This document shows positions 37,589 to 46,469 of a stretch of DNA of 64,000 bases, in pieces. The position numbers and the translations under genes were made by a program. Position 1 is the stretch's first letter. Each line of letters opens with the position of its first letter. The DNA is taken from contig CAJTMV010000018.1 of NCBI GenBank assembly GCA_910577225.1, positions 1 through 64,000 of the forward strand. Reading direction: 5' to 3'. This stretch comes from an uncultured Eubacterium sp. Lineage in GTDB: Bacteria > Bacillota > Clostridia > Lachnospirales > Lachnospiraceae. The notes below the pieces were generated by a model, which was not told the DNA's origin, ran no database searches, and worked only from the letters and a program-made list of their open reading frames with translations.

Positions 37589-39751
37589 ATGGGAAATACG
37601 CAGACAGAACAGATGTATGAAGAAAAAAGATTAAAGCAGACCATTTCTTTCGCCACAGAGCAGTTAAATCAGGCAAAAGATACAGCCGAAAAAAAGAAAG
37701 CCGAAATTATCGAAGCTAAAAAAGAAGCGCGGGAAAACGCGGCGCACGGCATTACAAATTTATACACTTCGGACGGCTTTGAGGCACTTGTTGAGCTAAG
37801 CCAGTATATGAATCCTGTTACAGATAAAATTATAGATTATGAAGAAGAAGAACACAAGATCCTTTTACTGGAAAACATGATCAAATCGCCGTATTTTGCC
37901 CGCATCGATTTTAAATTTGATGATGAGGAACAATTTGAAAAAATATATATCGGGCGTTCTTCTCTGCGAAAAAACAGTTATCAGGAGATGTATGTTTATG
38001 ATTGGAGATCGCCGATCGCCAGTATTTTTTATCGTTTCATGAAAGGAGATGCATTTTACGACGCTCCATGCGGACGGGTCACCGGCGAACTCAGCTTAAA
38101 GCGCCAGTATGAAATAAAAAATGGAACACTGGAATATTTTTTTGACACGGATGTGCAGATCGTCGATGAATTTTTAAGGCAGCTGTTATCTCAAAATACC
38201 ACAGCCAAAATGAAGGCAATCGTTGAAACCATCCAACAGGAGCAGGACGTCGTTATCCGGGATATGGAAAATGACCTGCTAATGGTACAGGGCGTGGCAG
38301 GAAGCGGCAAAACATCCATCGCGCTTCACAGAGCCGCCTATCTTATGTATCAGGGATTACAGACAAAACTGTCCGCTCATAATATTCTGATTCTTTCTCC
38401 CAACTCCATATTTGAACAATATATTTCAAATGTATTGCCAGAACTGGGAGAAGATAACGTTGTTTCAATGGTATTTGACGACATCCTTACCACAATTATC
38501 AAAGATAGTAACATTCAGCCGAAGAACAGATTCCTGGAACAGCTCCTGACGCATTCGCCATACAAAGAACTCTATAAAAACAGTATCGAATTTAAAACGT
38601 CACAGCTCTTTTTAGAAGTATTAGACCAGTTTGTTTGTGACATCCCAAAACGATGGATCGAATTTGATGATGTTTATTATGAAGGGACATGTGTGGTAAG
38701 CAGGCAGACTCTTAAGGATAAGATTCTGGAACGGCCAGAAACGCCATTAGGTTTACGGCTGGAACAATTGGAAGATTATATTCTGGAACAGGTATTTGGA
38801 AACGGAAAGGAACGGGGCCATAAAGCAGAAAAAGATCTGATAAAACAAGAGATCCGGAAATTCACAAACATCGATATCCTGGCACTATATAAACTATTAT
38901 TCAACAATGAAGACTGTTTTTACAGTCTGTTACCGAACAAAGAACACCCGGAAAGCATCCGCGAAATCCGTGAATTTACAAAAGAAAATCTGGAAACAGA
39001 TGATTTACACTTTGATGATGCGATAGCAATCACTTATTTATATCTTAAAATATACGGAAATAATGAATATAAAAATATCAAACATGTAGTCATCGATGAA
39101 GCTCAGGACTATTACCCGCTGCAATACAAACTATTCCACTTATTATTTCCAAACGCCAAATTTACAATTTTAGGAGATATGAATCAAACGCTTGCCAAAA
39201 GAGAGGACCTGTCCTTCTACGAACAGATTCAGACCATACTGAACCGAAAAAAATCTTCTCTAATTCTGTTAGACAAAAGTTTTCGTTGTACAAGTGAAAT
39301 ATTAAACTTTAGTTTGCAATTCGTGGAACAACGTTCACCGCTGAAAAGTTTTAACCGGAACGGTGATCACCCGGAATTATTGATTGCCGAAAATGCGGAA
39401 AGCTATACCGATATGATTGTGAAAGAAGTAAAGCTATGTCAGGAAAAAGGACTGCAGTCCATCGGCCTGATTTGCAAAACGGAAAGCAATGCCAGCCATT
39501 TATTTCATAAAATACAAGACAAACTGGACGTTCAGTTAATCACAAACGAAAGCGTATCAGAGTTACAGGGTGTGTTTATCATACCCGTCTATATGTCAAA
39601 GGGACTGGAGTTTGACGCTGTCTTAATTTGTGACGCTGACAGCCAAAACTACTATGATGCAGACGATAAAAATCTCTTATATGTCGCCTGCAGCAGAGCG
39701 CTTCACAAACTTGCCTTATTTTGCGAAACAGAGGTTAGCCCGCTGATATAG
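37589..39751 (+). CDS. helD: HelD-like UvrD-type helicase/RNA polymerase recycling factor
   Basis: 720 residues. The N-terminus is a long antiparallel coil (about 1-110) of the type HelD inserts into RNA polymerase. Then comes Walker A QGVAGSGKTSIALHRAA, a 1A/1B region, the DExx-like VVIDEAQDYYP, motif III GDMNQTLAKRED, and the C-terminal VYMSKGLEFDAV and YVACSRALHKLAL. This matches HelD rather than UvrD/PcrA. It would remove stalled RNA polymerase from DNA or nucleic acids from polymerase; HelD homologues can also lower rifamycin sensitivity. An AGGGAGG site precedes the start. An isolated gene. Confidence 0.88.
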   Translation: MGNTQTEQMYEEKRLKQTISFATEQLNQAKDTAEKKKAEIIEAKKEARENAAHGITNLYTSDGFEALVELSQYMNPVTDKIIDYEEEEHKILLLENMIKSPYFARIDFKFDDEEQFEKIYIGRSSLRKNSYQEMYVYDWRSPIASIFYRFMKGDAFYDAPCGRVTGELSLKRQYEIKNGTLEYFFDTDVQIVDEFLRQLLSQNTTAKMKAIVETIQQEQDVVIRDMENDLLMVQGVAGSGKTSIALHRAAYLMYQGLQTKLSAHNILILSPNSIFEQYISNVLPELGEDNVVSMVFDDILTTIIKDSNIQPKNRFLEQLLTHSPYKELYKNSIEFKTSQLFLEVLDQFVCDIPKRWIEFDDVYYEGTCVVSRQTLKDKILERPETPLGLRLEQLEDYILEQVFGNGKERGHKAEKDLIKQEIRKFTNIDILALYKLLFNNEDCFYSLLPNKEHPESIREIREFTKENLETDDLHFDDAIAITYLYLKIYGNNEYKNIKHVVIDEAQDYYPLQYKLFHLLFPNAKFTILGDMNQTLAKREDLSFYEQIQTILNRKKSSLILLDKSFRCTSEILNFSLQFVEQRSPLKSFNRNGDHPELLIAENAESYTDMIVKEVKLCQEKGLQSIGLICKTESNASHLFHKIQDKLDVQLITNESVSELQGVFIIPVYMSKGLEFDAVLICDADSQNYYDADDKNLLYVACSRALHKLALFCETEVSPLI

Positions 39752-39772
39752 CCAAAGACCGAAGCAGGCAAA

Positions 39773-39807
39773 TTGACATTTCTTATTTTATACACTATAA
39801 TGTGTAT
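39773..39807 (+). promoter_or_regulatory. Consensus promoter with BlaI-type operator
   Basis: TTGACA (39773-39778), 17-base spacer, TATAAT (39796-39801). The dyad ATACAC-TATAAT-GTGTAT (39790-39807) is centred on the -10 box and contains the TACA...TGTA core of BlaI operators. It differs in sequence from the operators of the other BlaI gene at 28.2 kb, so the two systems should not cross-regulate. Confidence 0.85.
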
Positions 39808-39840
39808 TACAATCGTAAGAATCAGGGAGGATACAAAAAT

Positions 39841-40222
39841 GAAATCACTGCCGCAGATTTCCGAAGCAGAATTTGAAGTGATGAAAGTCATCTGGAAACA
39901 CGCGCCGATCAGCACCAATGAGATCACGGATCAGTTAACAAAAACTACCCAATGGAGTCCTAAAACCATACAGACGCTGATTAAACGGCTTGTGACAAAA
40001 GGAGCTCTTTCTTATGAAAAACAGAGCAGGGTATTCGTATACACACCTCTGATCAAAGAAAAAGAGTACATCGGACATCAAAGTCATTCTTTTCTAAAGC
40101 GTTATTACGATGGAGACATTACCGCAATGATTTCCGCCTATATGGAAGATGATAAGCTCACGGAATCAGAAATAGGCGCCCTGCGCACTATGCTCCTCAA
40201 AGGTTCAAAAAGGAGAGACTGA
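39841..40222 (+). CDS. blaI: BlaI/MecI-family repressor
   Basis: 127 residues from ATG 39841 (MKSLPQISEAEFEVMKVIWK), chosen because AGGGAGG lies 6-8 bases upstream and the dyad promoter overlaps the longer frame. Winged helix-turn-helix at about 8-75 (STNEITDQL, KTIQTLIKRLVTKG), then a dimerisation tail. The repressor should bind the TACAC/GTGTA dyad and be cleaved after BlaR1 signals beta-lactam binding. Confidence 0.9.
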
Positions 40223-40223
40223 C

Positions 40224-42029
40224 ATGGCTGATTTTGGAATCCGTTTTTTTCTCTGCAATATTTTACTCTGCGCTATCATAGCCATGCTGCTTATGATAAA
40301 ACGGGCATTGAGAAACCACCTGACCAGCCGGATGCAGTTCCATTTATGGTTTCTGCTGTCCGGTCTGCTGGCAATCCCATTTCTGCCTGTGCGACCGGTT
40401 CGTTTTTCACATATTCTTTTATGGATTGACAAATTAAAACATGCTCCGTCACCTCATATGGATCCTCTGGCAAAGACAGAAATTCGTATGAATGCGTCCG
40501 CAGCTGCCGGACAGATCGATGATTTTGTACTATCCGTCAGCAGCAAAACGCCGTCCATGATCGGGCTTACTTTGTCCGGCATATGGCTGATCGGCGTCTT
40601 TGCAATGCTGCTGCTGGTAATAAAAGCAGGATTACGCCTTAACGCAGTGAAAAAATCGGCGCTTCCTTTGCAGAGCAGGGACGTCCGCGTCTTATATCAT
40701 CATTGTTTAAAAGAACTGAAGATAAAAAAGAATATTCCCGTATACAGCACCGCTTTTTTGAAATCTCCTATTATTGCGGGACTCTTCCGGCCATGCATAT
40801 ATGTACCCATCCACCTGATCTCAGATTTCAACGCTGCGGACATGCGGTATATGCTGTTACATGAATTGCAGCATTACAGACACAGGGATGCCATTGCAGG
40901 CTGCCTTATGAACCTGTCTTGCGTACTGTACTGGTTCAATCCTTTTGTCTGGTATGCGATCAGGGAAATGCGGGATGACAGAGAAGTTGCCTGTGACATT
41001 TCTGTCCTGGATCTTCTTAACGAAAACGATTATGCGGATTATGGCAATACACTGATAAACTTTGCACAAACGGTTTCGCTGACGCCATTCCCCTTTGTCT
41101 CCGAAATCAGCGGAACTATGAAGCAGCTGCAGAAAAGGATCGTCCATATTTCCTCTTATAAAAAACCTTCTGTCTGGAAAAAAATAAAGGGAACCGGAAT
41201 ATTTGCCCTCATCGCGCTTATACTTTTTGCGATTACCCCGCTGCTGTCTACCCATGCCGCAGAACAAAGTTATTATAAATGGAACATATCGCCGGAAAAG
41301 ATCCGCCTGACGGACCTGTCTGATTATTTTCGCGGATATGAGGGAACCTTTGCCTTATATGACCTGGAAGACGATGCCTGGGTCATTTATAACATGGATC
41401 ATGCTACTTTACGGACAGCGCCGGATTCTACTTATAAAATATATTCCGCATTGTTCGGACTCGAAGAAGGCGTTATCACACCGGAGGATTCTTTTATGGC
41501 ATGGAACGGTACCAGGTATCCATTTGATACATGGAACTCTGATCAGGACTTACATTCTGCCATGCAGTCTTCCGTCAACTGGTACTTTCAGGAAACAGAC
41601 AGGCAGCTTGGCGCCTCCGCGCTTCGTAAGTATCTCAAAAAAACAGGATATGGAAATGAGCATACAGGCTCAGACCTTTCTTCTTTCTGGATGCAGTCAG
41701 TACTAAAAATATCGCCGGTAGAGCAGGTGGAGCTTTTAACAGATCTGTACCGCAATCACTTCGGTTTTATCCCGGAAAATATCGCTGCCGTAAAAGATTC
41801 CATCCGCCTTTTTTCATCCGAGGCCGGAAATTTTTATGGCAAGACCGGAACCGGACAGATAAACAAAAAAGATATCAGCGGCTGGTTTATCGGCTATATC
41901 GAAACGGCTGACCGTACCTGCTTTTTTGCCACCAACATCCAGGCTGCCGAACATGCCACTGGCAGCAAAGCATCCGAAATTTCCCTCTCCATCTTATCCG
42001 ATATGGGTATATGGACAACCGCCAGATAG
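40224..42029 (+). CDS. blaR1: BlaR1-type beta-lactam sensor/M56 protease
   Basis: 601 residues, full length for BlaR1. Membrane helices at about 5-26, 40-55 and 112-135; the M56 protease has HELQH (His213-Glu214-His217) and REVACD; a last helix at 323-343. The extracellular class-D-like sensor domain is intact: Ser402-Thr-Tyr-Lys405, Ser450-Val-Asn452 and Lys540-Thr-Gly-Thr543. Binding of a beta-lactam to Ser402 would activate the protease and remove the repressor encoded 1 bp upstream. No beta-lactamase or PBP2a gene lies next to it, so the regulated resistance gene is elsewhere or the target is a different wall-stress gene. Confidence 0.92.
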   Translation: MADFGIRFFLCNILLCAIIAMLLMIKRALRNHLTSRMQFHLWFLLSGLLAIPFLPVRPVRFSHILLWIDKLKHAPSPHMDPLAKTEIRMNASAAAGQIDDFVLSVSSKTPSMIGLTLSGIWLIGVFAMLLLVIKAGLRLNAVKKSALPLQSRDVRVLYHHCLKELKIKKNIPVYSTAFLKSPIIAGLFRPCIYVPIHLISDFNAADMRYMLLHELQHYRHRDAIAGCLMNLSCVLYWFNPFVWYAIREMRDDREVACDISVLDLLNENDYADYGNTLINFAQTVSLTPFPFVSEISGTMKQLQKRIVHISSYKKPSVWKKIKGTGIFALIALILFAITPLLSTHAAEQSYYKWNISPEKIRLTDLSDYFRGYEGTFALYDLEDDAWVIYNMDHATLRTAPDSTYKIYSALFGLEEGVITPEDSFMAWNGTRYPFDTWNSDQDLHSAMQSSVNWYFQETDRQLGASALRKYLKKTGYGNEHTGSDLSSFWMQSVLKISPVEQVELLTDLYRNHFGFIPENIAAVKDSIRLFSSEAGNFYGKTGTGQINKKDISGWFIGYIETADRTCFFATNIQAAEHATGSKASEISLSILSDMGIWTTAR

Positions 42030-42100
42030 TCGTTTCCGCTATCTGACACAAACCAGGCAGCCATAAATATTTCAGCAGATGTAATCACGGAGGTATAAAC

Positions 42101-42958
42101 ATGCGATCAGAAGACGAAATGTACAGCCTTATTTTAGAGGCTGCTAAAAATGATAACCGAGTCAAAGCCGTTTATATGAACGGTTCCAGAACAAACGAAA
42201 ACGTACCAAAAGATATGTTTCAGGATTATGACATTGTTTATGTTGTGGAAGATACGCAAAGTTTTATAGAAGACAAAGACTGGATTCGGATTTTCGGAGA
42301 AATTCTTTACATGCAGTATCCTGATGAAAATCCAAATTATCCCAGCGACAAAAAGAATTCTTTCGGTTATTTAATGCAGTTTGCAGACGGTACGAGAATA
42401 GACTTAACCGTACAGTCTGTAACCTATGCACTCGACCACATCCAGGACGACAAGCTCTGCAGAATTTTACTGGATAAAGAACATCTGTTACCCGAAACAG
42501 AAGCGGCAACAGATCGTCAGTATTGGGTTAAAAAGCCTGCAAAAGAACAATATCTGGCGGCTTGTAATGAATTTTGGTGGTGTACCAATAATATAGCAAA
42601 GGGGTTATGGCGAAAAGAAATCCCTTACGTACAGGATATGACAAACAATTGTGTAAGACCAGAACTAATTACTATGTTAAACTGGAAAACAGGAATTTTG
42701 ACAGGATGGACAGTAAGCACGGGAAAATCATCAAAATACCTGTATAAATGGCTTTCCGAAGAGGAATGGCAAATGCTTTTATCCACCTATTTTGATGGTA
42801 ATGTCGCCCATGCATGGAAATCTGTTTTCAATATGTGTAAGCTGTTTGAAAACACAGCACGCTTTGTTGGTGAGAAATCAGGATGGGAATATCATGAAAG
42901 TGAGGGAAAAGCTGCTCAGGATTTCCTGGAATATGTGCATCGCTTGTCTATAGAATAA
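42101..42958 (+). CDS. aadE: Aminoglycoside 6-adenylyltransferase (ANT(6), AadE-like)
   Basis: 285 residues, the usual length of ANT(6). Nucleotidyltransferase signature YMNGSRTN (Gly28-Ser29) and the metal pair Asp42-x-Asp44 in QDYDIVYVV; a third acidic residue in GTRIDLTVQ. The family conserves the NPNYPSDKK and WKTGILTGWTVSTGK stretches as well. It transfers AMP from ATP to the 6-position of streptomycin. GGAGG lies before the start. It stands alone, with no flanking transposase, so it could be an old chromosomal copy. Related streptomycin adenylyltransferases are common in gut Firmicutes. Confidence 0.9.
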   Translation: MRSEDEMYSLILEAAKNDNRVKAVYMNGSRTNENVPKDMFQDYDIVYVVEDTQSFIEDKDWIRIFGEILYMQYPDENPNYPSDKKNSFGYLMQFADGTRIDLTVQSVTYALDHIQDDKLCRILLDKEHLLPETEAATDRQYWVKKPAKEQYLAACNEFWWCTNNIAKGLWRKEIPYVQDMTNNCVRPELITMLNWKTGILTGWTVSTGKSSKYLYKWLSEEEWQMLLSTYFDGNVAHAWKSVFNMCKLFENTARFVGEKSGWEYHESEGKAAQDFLEYVHRLSIE

Positions 42959-43021
42959 TTACGGCAGGATGGCGCTGATTCTCCTTCGAAACGCACCATC
43001 CTGCCCTTCCATGGCGCCCCA

Positions 43022-43864
43022 TCATTTTTCATGTTCTATTACACTCTTACTGAATATACTAATATTGTCTTCATAAGCCATTACCGCCAAAGCGTTCACT
43101 CCCGCTGACGGAAAACGCGTCATATTCGTACTTTCCTGCGTACTCTCTGAAAGAAAACTCTGCAGTCTCTGCTGCGCTGCCAGTCGGCTGTTTAAGTAAA
43201 GCTTCTTCTCCAGCGCCTTCCGCGCCTGCGCTTTTTTCATCGCTTTTTCAGACTGCTCCTCCATCCGTTCTTCCATCCTTTCACGGCGTTTTTCCCACCA
43301 TGATTTTTCATTTTTTCCGTTATTATAACTGCTGCCGGGACCAGATATGCCCACACTCTGTCCAATATGTTCTTCAATGGACGCGCCAAAATTTTCCATA
43401 TAGACGTTCCCCGCTGCACCCGGCCATCCGAAAAACGGATTACGTACAGACCTGTTTTCTACTGTATATCCCAATACCCATGCCTCATATTCCGGATCGT
43501 TTTTCATCTGCTGCCATCCTGCTTCTGAAATGGAAACAAACTCCCTGTCATATACTCTGGTAGCGTCAAACGGTATACTGTTCATCAGTCTGTTGATAAA
43601 ATTTTTATATTCATCCATTGTCATATCTTCTCTGCAAACATTGTCAGCGCCATTTTTTGTCAGTACAGACCTGCCGGCTCGTACCTGCCCATTCACATGA
43701 TAAGCATCTTCAGGGTGTTTTCTTTTATACTGCGCAACGACACTTTCACTTTTATGTGCTGTCTGCTCAGAGAAAGCCGGCGAATCCGTCTTACCTCCCT
43801 TTACCTGCCTGTTTGCAACATTTCTATAAATTTCCGGCATATGATTCGTGTGAATTGTATTCAT
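43022..43864 (-). CDS. Hypothetical protein, 280 residues
   Basis: I do not recognise a named function. The N-terminus is a polar, probably disordered stretch (about 1-85) containing ADNVCREDMTMDEYKNFI. A folded part (about 85-175) includes ISEAGWQQMKNDPEYEAWVLGY and a Trp/Gly segment NPFFGWPGAAGN. The end is a charged helical region (about 195-250: EKRRERMEERMEEQSEKAMKK) that may form a coiled coil. There is no signal peptide or membrane helix. Similar proteins recur in multiple copies in Lachnospiraceae genomes, which is family knowledge and not visible here. It has its own AGGGAG site. Confidence 0.75.
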   Translation of the reverse strand: MNTIHTNHMPEIYRNVANRQVKGGKTDSPAFSEQTAHKSESVVAQYKRKHPEDAYHVNGQVRAGRSVLTKNGADNVCREDMTMDEYKNFINRLMNSIPFDATRVYDREFVSISEAGWQQMKNDPEYEAWVLGYTVENRSVRNPFFGWPGAAGNVYMENFGASIEEHIGQSVGISGPGSSYNNGKNEKSWWEKRRERMEERMEEQSEKAMKKAQARKALEKKLYLNSRLAAQQRLQSFLSESTQESTNMTRFPSAGVNALAVMAYEDNISIFSKSVIEHEK

Positions 43865-44209
43865 ACCCTTCTCGCTCCCTTCCTGATATTCTAACGCCAG
43901 ATCTCTACTTTACGTCCGGCCCTCCATACGCCGCTGACGTAATACTTTCACTTTCAAAAATCTCATCCCGGGTCTTTCGGAATCGAATTGGAAACCTGTC
44001 GTCTTTATTGATGCTGCACTTTTTATATCGGCAAAAAAATTCTGTTTTTTGGATATATGTAACGAATGGTCTGCTTTTCGGGCACGAAAAGAAAAATTTT
44101 CCATCGCACAGACAACTCTTTTTCAGCGTCTGCCGTCACATTCCTGCTATGCGCAATTTCTATATAGCGTCAGTTCTTTTACCGCTGTCGAAAACATTCC
44201 GGTACTGGC

Positions 44210-44285
44210 AAAATCATCCTTAACTATTTCGAAAATCCTTTGCCGGCAAAAATCATCCTTAACCGTTTCAAAAATCCTGTGCCGG
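44210..44285. repeat. Two direct copies of a 37-bp motif upstream of a regulator gene
   Basis: Both copies read aaatcatccttaac-N2-tttc-N-aaaatcct-N-tgccgg with five or six differences. They end 50 bp before the -35 box at 44337. The position suggests regulator binding sites, perhaps for the OmpR-type protein itself. I cannot exclude chance amplification. Confidence 0.6.
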
Positions 44286-44336
44286 TATCTGCATCATAAA
44301 TTCCAATTACAGCCTTCTATCATTCGTTTAATTAAA

Positions 44337-44365
44337 TTGCCTTTGGGACAGTTTGGGGTTATAAT
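44337..44365 (+). promoter_or_regulatory. Promoter of the OmpR/kinase/ABC operon
   Basis: TTGCCT (44337-44342), a 17-base spacer, TATAAT (44360-44365), 40 bp before the regulator start at 44406, which has AAAGGA upstream. Confidence 0.65.
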
Positions 44366-44405
44366 TGTGAGACAGATATCAGTTAACAGAAAGGAACTCC
44401 TATTA

Positions 44406-45074
44406 ATGGCTAATGTTTTAATTGTCGAAGATGAAAAACAAATACAGGAAATCATTGCCGGATATATGCAGCGCGGCGGCCATACCTGCTTTACGGCTGA
44501 CGACGGAATCGACGCTTTGATGGTACTGAAAAACAATCCCATGGATCTGATGGTACTGGATATTATGATGCCAAACCTCGATGGCTTCACCGTCTGCAAA
44601 ATGGCGCGGGAAATGAGCAGTCTTCCCATTATCCTGCTGACCGCCAGAGAAAACGAGGACGACAAGCTGAAAGGTTATCATCTGGGCGCTGACGACTATA
44701 TGACAAAGCCATTCAGTCCGAAGGTTCTTTTGGCGAAAGCAAACGCATTACTGCGACGTTCCTGCGCACTTCCGGCAGATGCCATAAACGCGGGAAAAAT
44801 TACGCTTATTCCGGCTTCTCATAAAGTTTTCGCAGACGGACAGGAAGTTGTACTGACTCATATGGAATATGAACTGCTTCATTTTTTTATGGTAAATCCG
44901 GAACAAATCTTTAGCCGCGACCAGCTGCTAAACCGGATATGGGGATACGACTTCGAAGGAACGACCAGAACGGTTGATACACATATCAAAACGCTGCGCC
45001 AAAAATTGGGCGACGAAGGCCGGCACATTGTCACGCTTATCCGATCCGGCTATAAATTTGAGGTGACAGTATGA
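44406..45074 (+). CDS. OmpR-family response regulator
   Basis: 222 residues from ATG 44406 (MANVLIVEDEKQIQ). Receiver domain with the acidic pair EDE, phospho-acceptor Asp in MVLDIMMPN and Lys in DDYMTKPFSP. The C-terminal winged helix (about 130-222) includes VVLTHMEYELLHFF and GTTRTVDTHIKTLRQKLG. It overlaps the downstream kinase gene by 4 bp. It probably controls the ABC transporter genes that follow at 46.5-49.3 kb. Confidence 0.92.
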   Translation: MANVLIVEDEKQIQEIIAGYMQRGGHTCFTADDGIDALMVLKNNPMDLMVLDIMMPNLDGFTVCKMAREMSSLPIILLTARENEDDKLKGYHLGADDYMTKPFSPKVLLAKANALLRRSCALPADAINAGKITLIPASHKVFADGQEVVLTHMEYELLHFFMVNPEQIFSRDQLLNRIWGYDFEGTTRTVDTHIKTLRQKLGDEGRHIVTLIRSGYKFEVTV

Positions 45075-46147
45075 ACCTCAGGAATCTCTTTCGTTTACGG
45101 ACGGTACGACAAAAGCTCATTATGATCTCAAAAATAGCCGGAATCATTTTAATCATCTCCTACATCATATCCACCCGCCTGCCTGTGGAGCCGGATATTT
45201 CTCTCTGGATCTGGCTGTTCTTTGTCACCGCATTGGTTTTGGCGCTCGACTATTTGATGAGGCTGTTTATTTCAAATCCGGTTGCCGAATTAAGCCGGGC
45301 CGCCCGTCAGATGGCGCGGCTTGATTTCTCGTCCCCCTGCAGCATCGATACGAACGATGATTTCGAGGAGCTGGCAAAAAACCTGAATACGATGGCCCAA
45401 AATCTGCAGCAGACGTTTGCTTCACTGGAAGATGCCAATATGAAACTGGAACAGGATGTGGAGCAGAAAAAACGGCTGCTGTCTGAACGCAAAGAACTGG
45501 TGGACAGTCTCTCTCACGAAATGAAAACCCCACTGGGTGTCATACGGGCCTATGCCGAGGGTTTACAGGACGAAACGGACGAGCAAAAGCGTCAGAGGTA
45601 TGCAGAGGTCATTCTAACGGAAACAGAACGTATGAGCCAGCTGATTACCACACTGCTCGATTTATCCGCACTGGAAAACGGGGCCGCCCGGCTGCATCCG
45701 GAACGCTTCGACTTCGTGACCTTTTTGGAAGTTGTGGCAGGAAGACTGTTAATCGACGCTCCGGACGCTGATTTTGAATTGCAATATGAACTGCCGGAAG
45801 ATCCGGTATATGTGTACACAGATAAAAGCAGGATGGAGCAGGTATTGGATAATCTGATCGTCAATGCAAAACGAAATGTCCACCCAGGCGGCATTTTAAA
45901 ATTATCGCTGAAAGAAAATACTGATAAACTGACATTTGCCATTTTTAATCAGGGGCCGGCGATCCCACACGAAATTCTGTCAAAAATCTGGACAAAATTT
46001 TATCGTGACAAAAATTCCAGGTATAGCGGTTCCGGATTGGGTCTTGCGATTGTCGCACAGATCCTGTCCATGCAGGGCCTGCCTTATGGCGCCGCTAACC
46101 GATCGGGAGGCGTCGTTTTTTACTTCTCTATCCCCACTATAAAATAA
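45071..46147 (+). CDS. Sensor histidine kinase (HAMP-HisKA-HATPase)
   Basis: 358 residues. Two membrane helices very close together (about 18-35 and 42-62) leave almost no extracellular sensor. A HAMP domain (about 63-118) follows, then HisKA with the acceptor His in SLSHEMKTPLGV, and an HATPase domain with DNLIVNAKRN (N box) and GSGLGLAIV (G2 box). The tiny extracellular loop resembles intramembrane-sensing kinases that work with an ABC transporter, here the one 0.3 kb downstream. A terminator follows. Confidence 0.9.
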   Translation: MNLRNLFRLRTVRQKLIMISKIAGIILIISYIISTRLPVEPDISLWIWLFFVTALVLALDYLMRLFISNPVAELSRAARQMARLDFSSPCSIDTNDDFEELAKNLNTMAQNLQQTFASLEDANMKLEQDVEQKKRLLSERKELVDSLSHEMKTPLGVIRAYAEGLQDETDEQKRQRYAEVILTETERMSQLITTLLDLSALENGAARLHPERFDFVTFLEVVAGRLLIDAPDADFELQYELPEDPVYVYTDKSRMEQVLDNLIVNAKRNVHPGGILKLSLKENTDKLTFAIFNQGPAIPHEILSKIWTKFYRDKNSRYSGSGLGLAIVAQILSMQGLPYGAANRSGGVVFYFSIPTIK

Positions 46148-46163
46148 ACATACCTACTCTGGT

Positions 46164-46203
46164 AAAAAGGCTTCCATTTCAGAAAAGAAATGGGAGCTTT
46201 TTT
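46164..46203 (+). terminator. Terminator after the two-component genes
   Basis: Stem of 14-15 bp with a small bulge (46164-46180 and 46187-46203; inner part CCATTTC/GAAATGG), ending in TTTTTT. It separates the two-component pair from the ABC operon. Confidence 0.8.
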
Positions 46204-46316
46204 GCCGAAAAAGATTTCACACCAGTTTCACAGCAAGCTCACACCAATTTCAACGCGTTTTTATACTTTTACCTTAGCAAAAGGGCCGGACCCTTGAAAA
46301 CAAGGAGGTAATGATC

Positions 46317-46469
46317 ATGTTTTTCGATTTGGATTGGTATTGGTGGATTGTTTTTCTGATATTACTGGCAGTCTCTGTTCCGTTTAAAATCAGATTTATG
46401 AGATGGTGGTACGACCGCCAGCAAAAACAGAAAAAAGAGCGGCATGAGAAATGGGGTGATGACGAATGA
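46317..46469 (+). CDS. Small single-span membrane protein, 50 residues
   Basis: Starts at ATG 46317, 8 bases after a perfect AGGAGG; an ATG at 46311 is too close to it. The product MFFDLDWYWWIVFLILLAV continues with a basic tail rich in Arg, Gln and Lys and ends WGDDE. One membrane helix (about 6-24) with a cytoplasmic charged helix. The stop overlaps the ATG of the ABC ATPase by 4 bp (ATGA), so they are coupled. It is the first gene of the ABC operon and may be an assembly or regulatory subunit. Too short to match a family by eye. Confidence 0.75.
   Translation: MFFDLDWYWWIVFLILLAVSVPFKIRFMRWWYDRQQKQKKERHEKWGDDE

Larger units (their letters stand above)
43865..44405. other. Intergenic region with 38-bp direct repeat and promoter
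   Basis: 541 bp between divergent genes. The first half has only weak frames. It contains a tandem repeat of about 37 bp (44210-44246 and 44248-44285, period 39) and a good promoter at 44337-44365. The frame open from 44049 into the response regulator is not preceded by a ribosome site and is ignored. Confidence 0.6.

Noticed and set aside
44210..44285. LytTR binding sites on the minus strand (GTTAAGGATG-like)
   Set aside because: The period is 39 bp instead of about 21 bp, and the nearby regulator is of OmpR type.
44049..44405. Upstream extension of the OmpR-type regulator
   Set aside because: No ribosome site, composition unlike a receiver domain, and the promoter at 44337-44365 lies inside it; ATG 44406 is the proper start.
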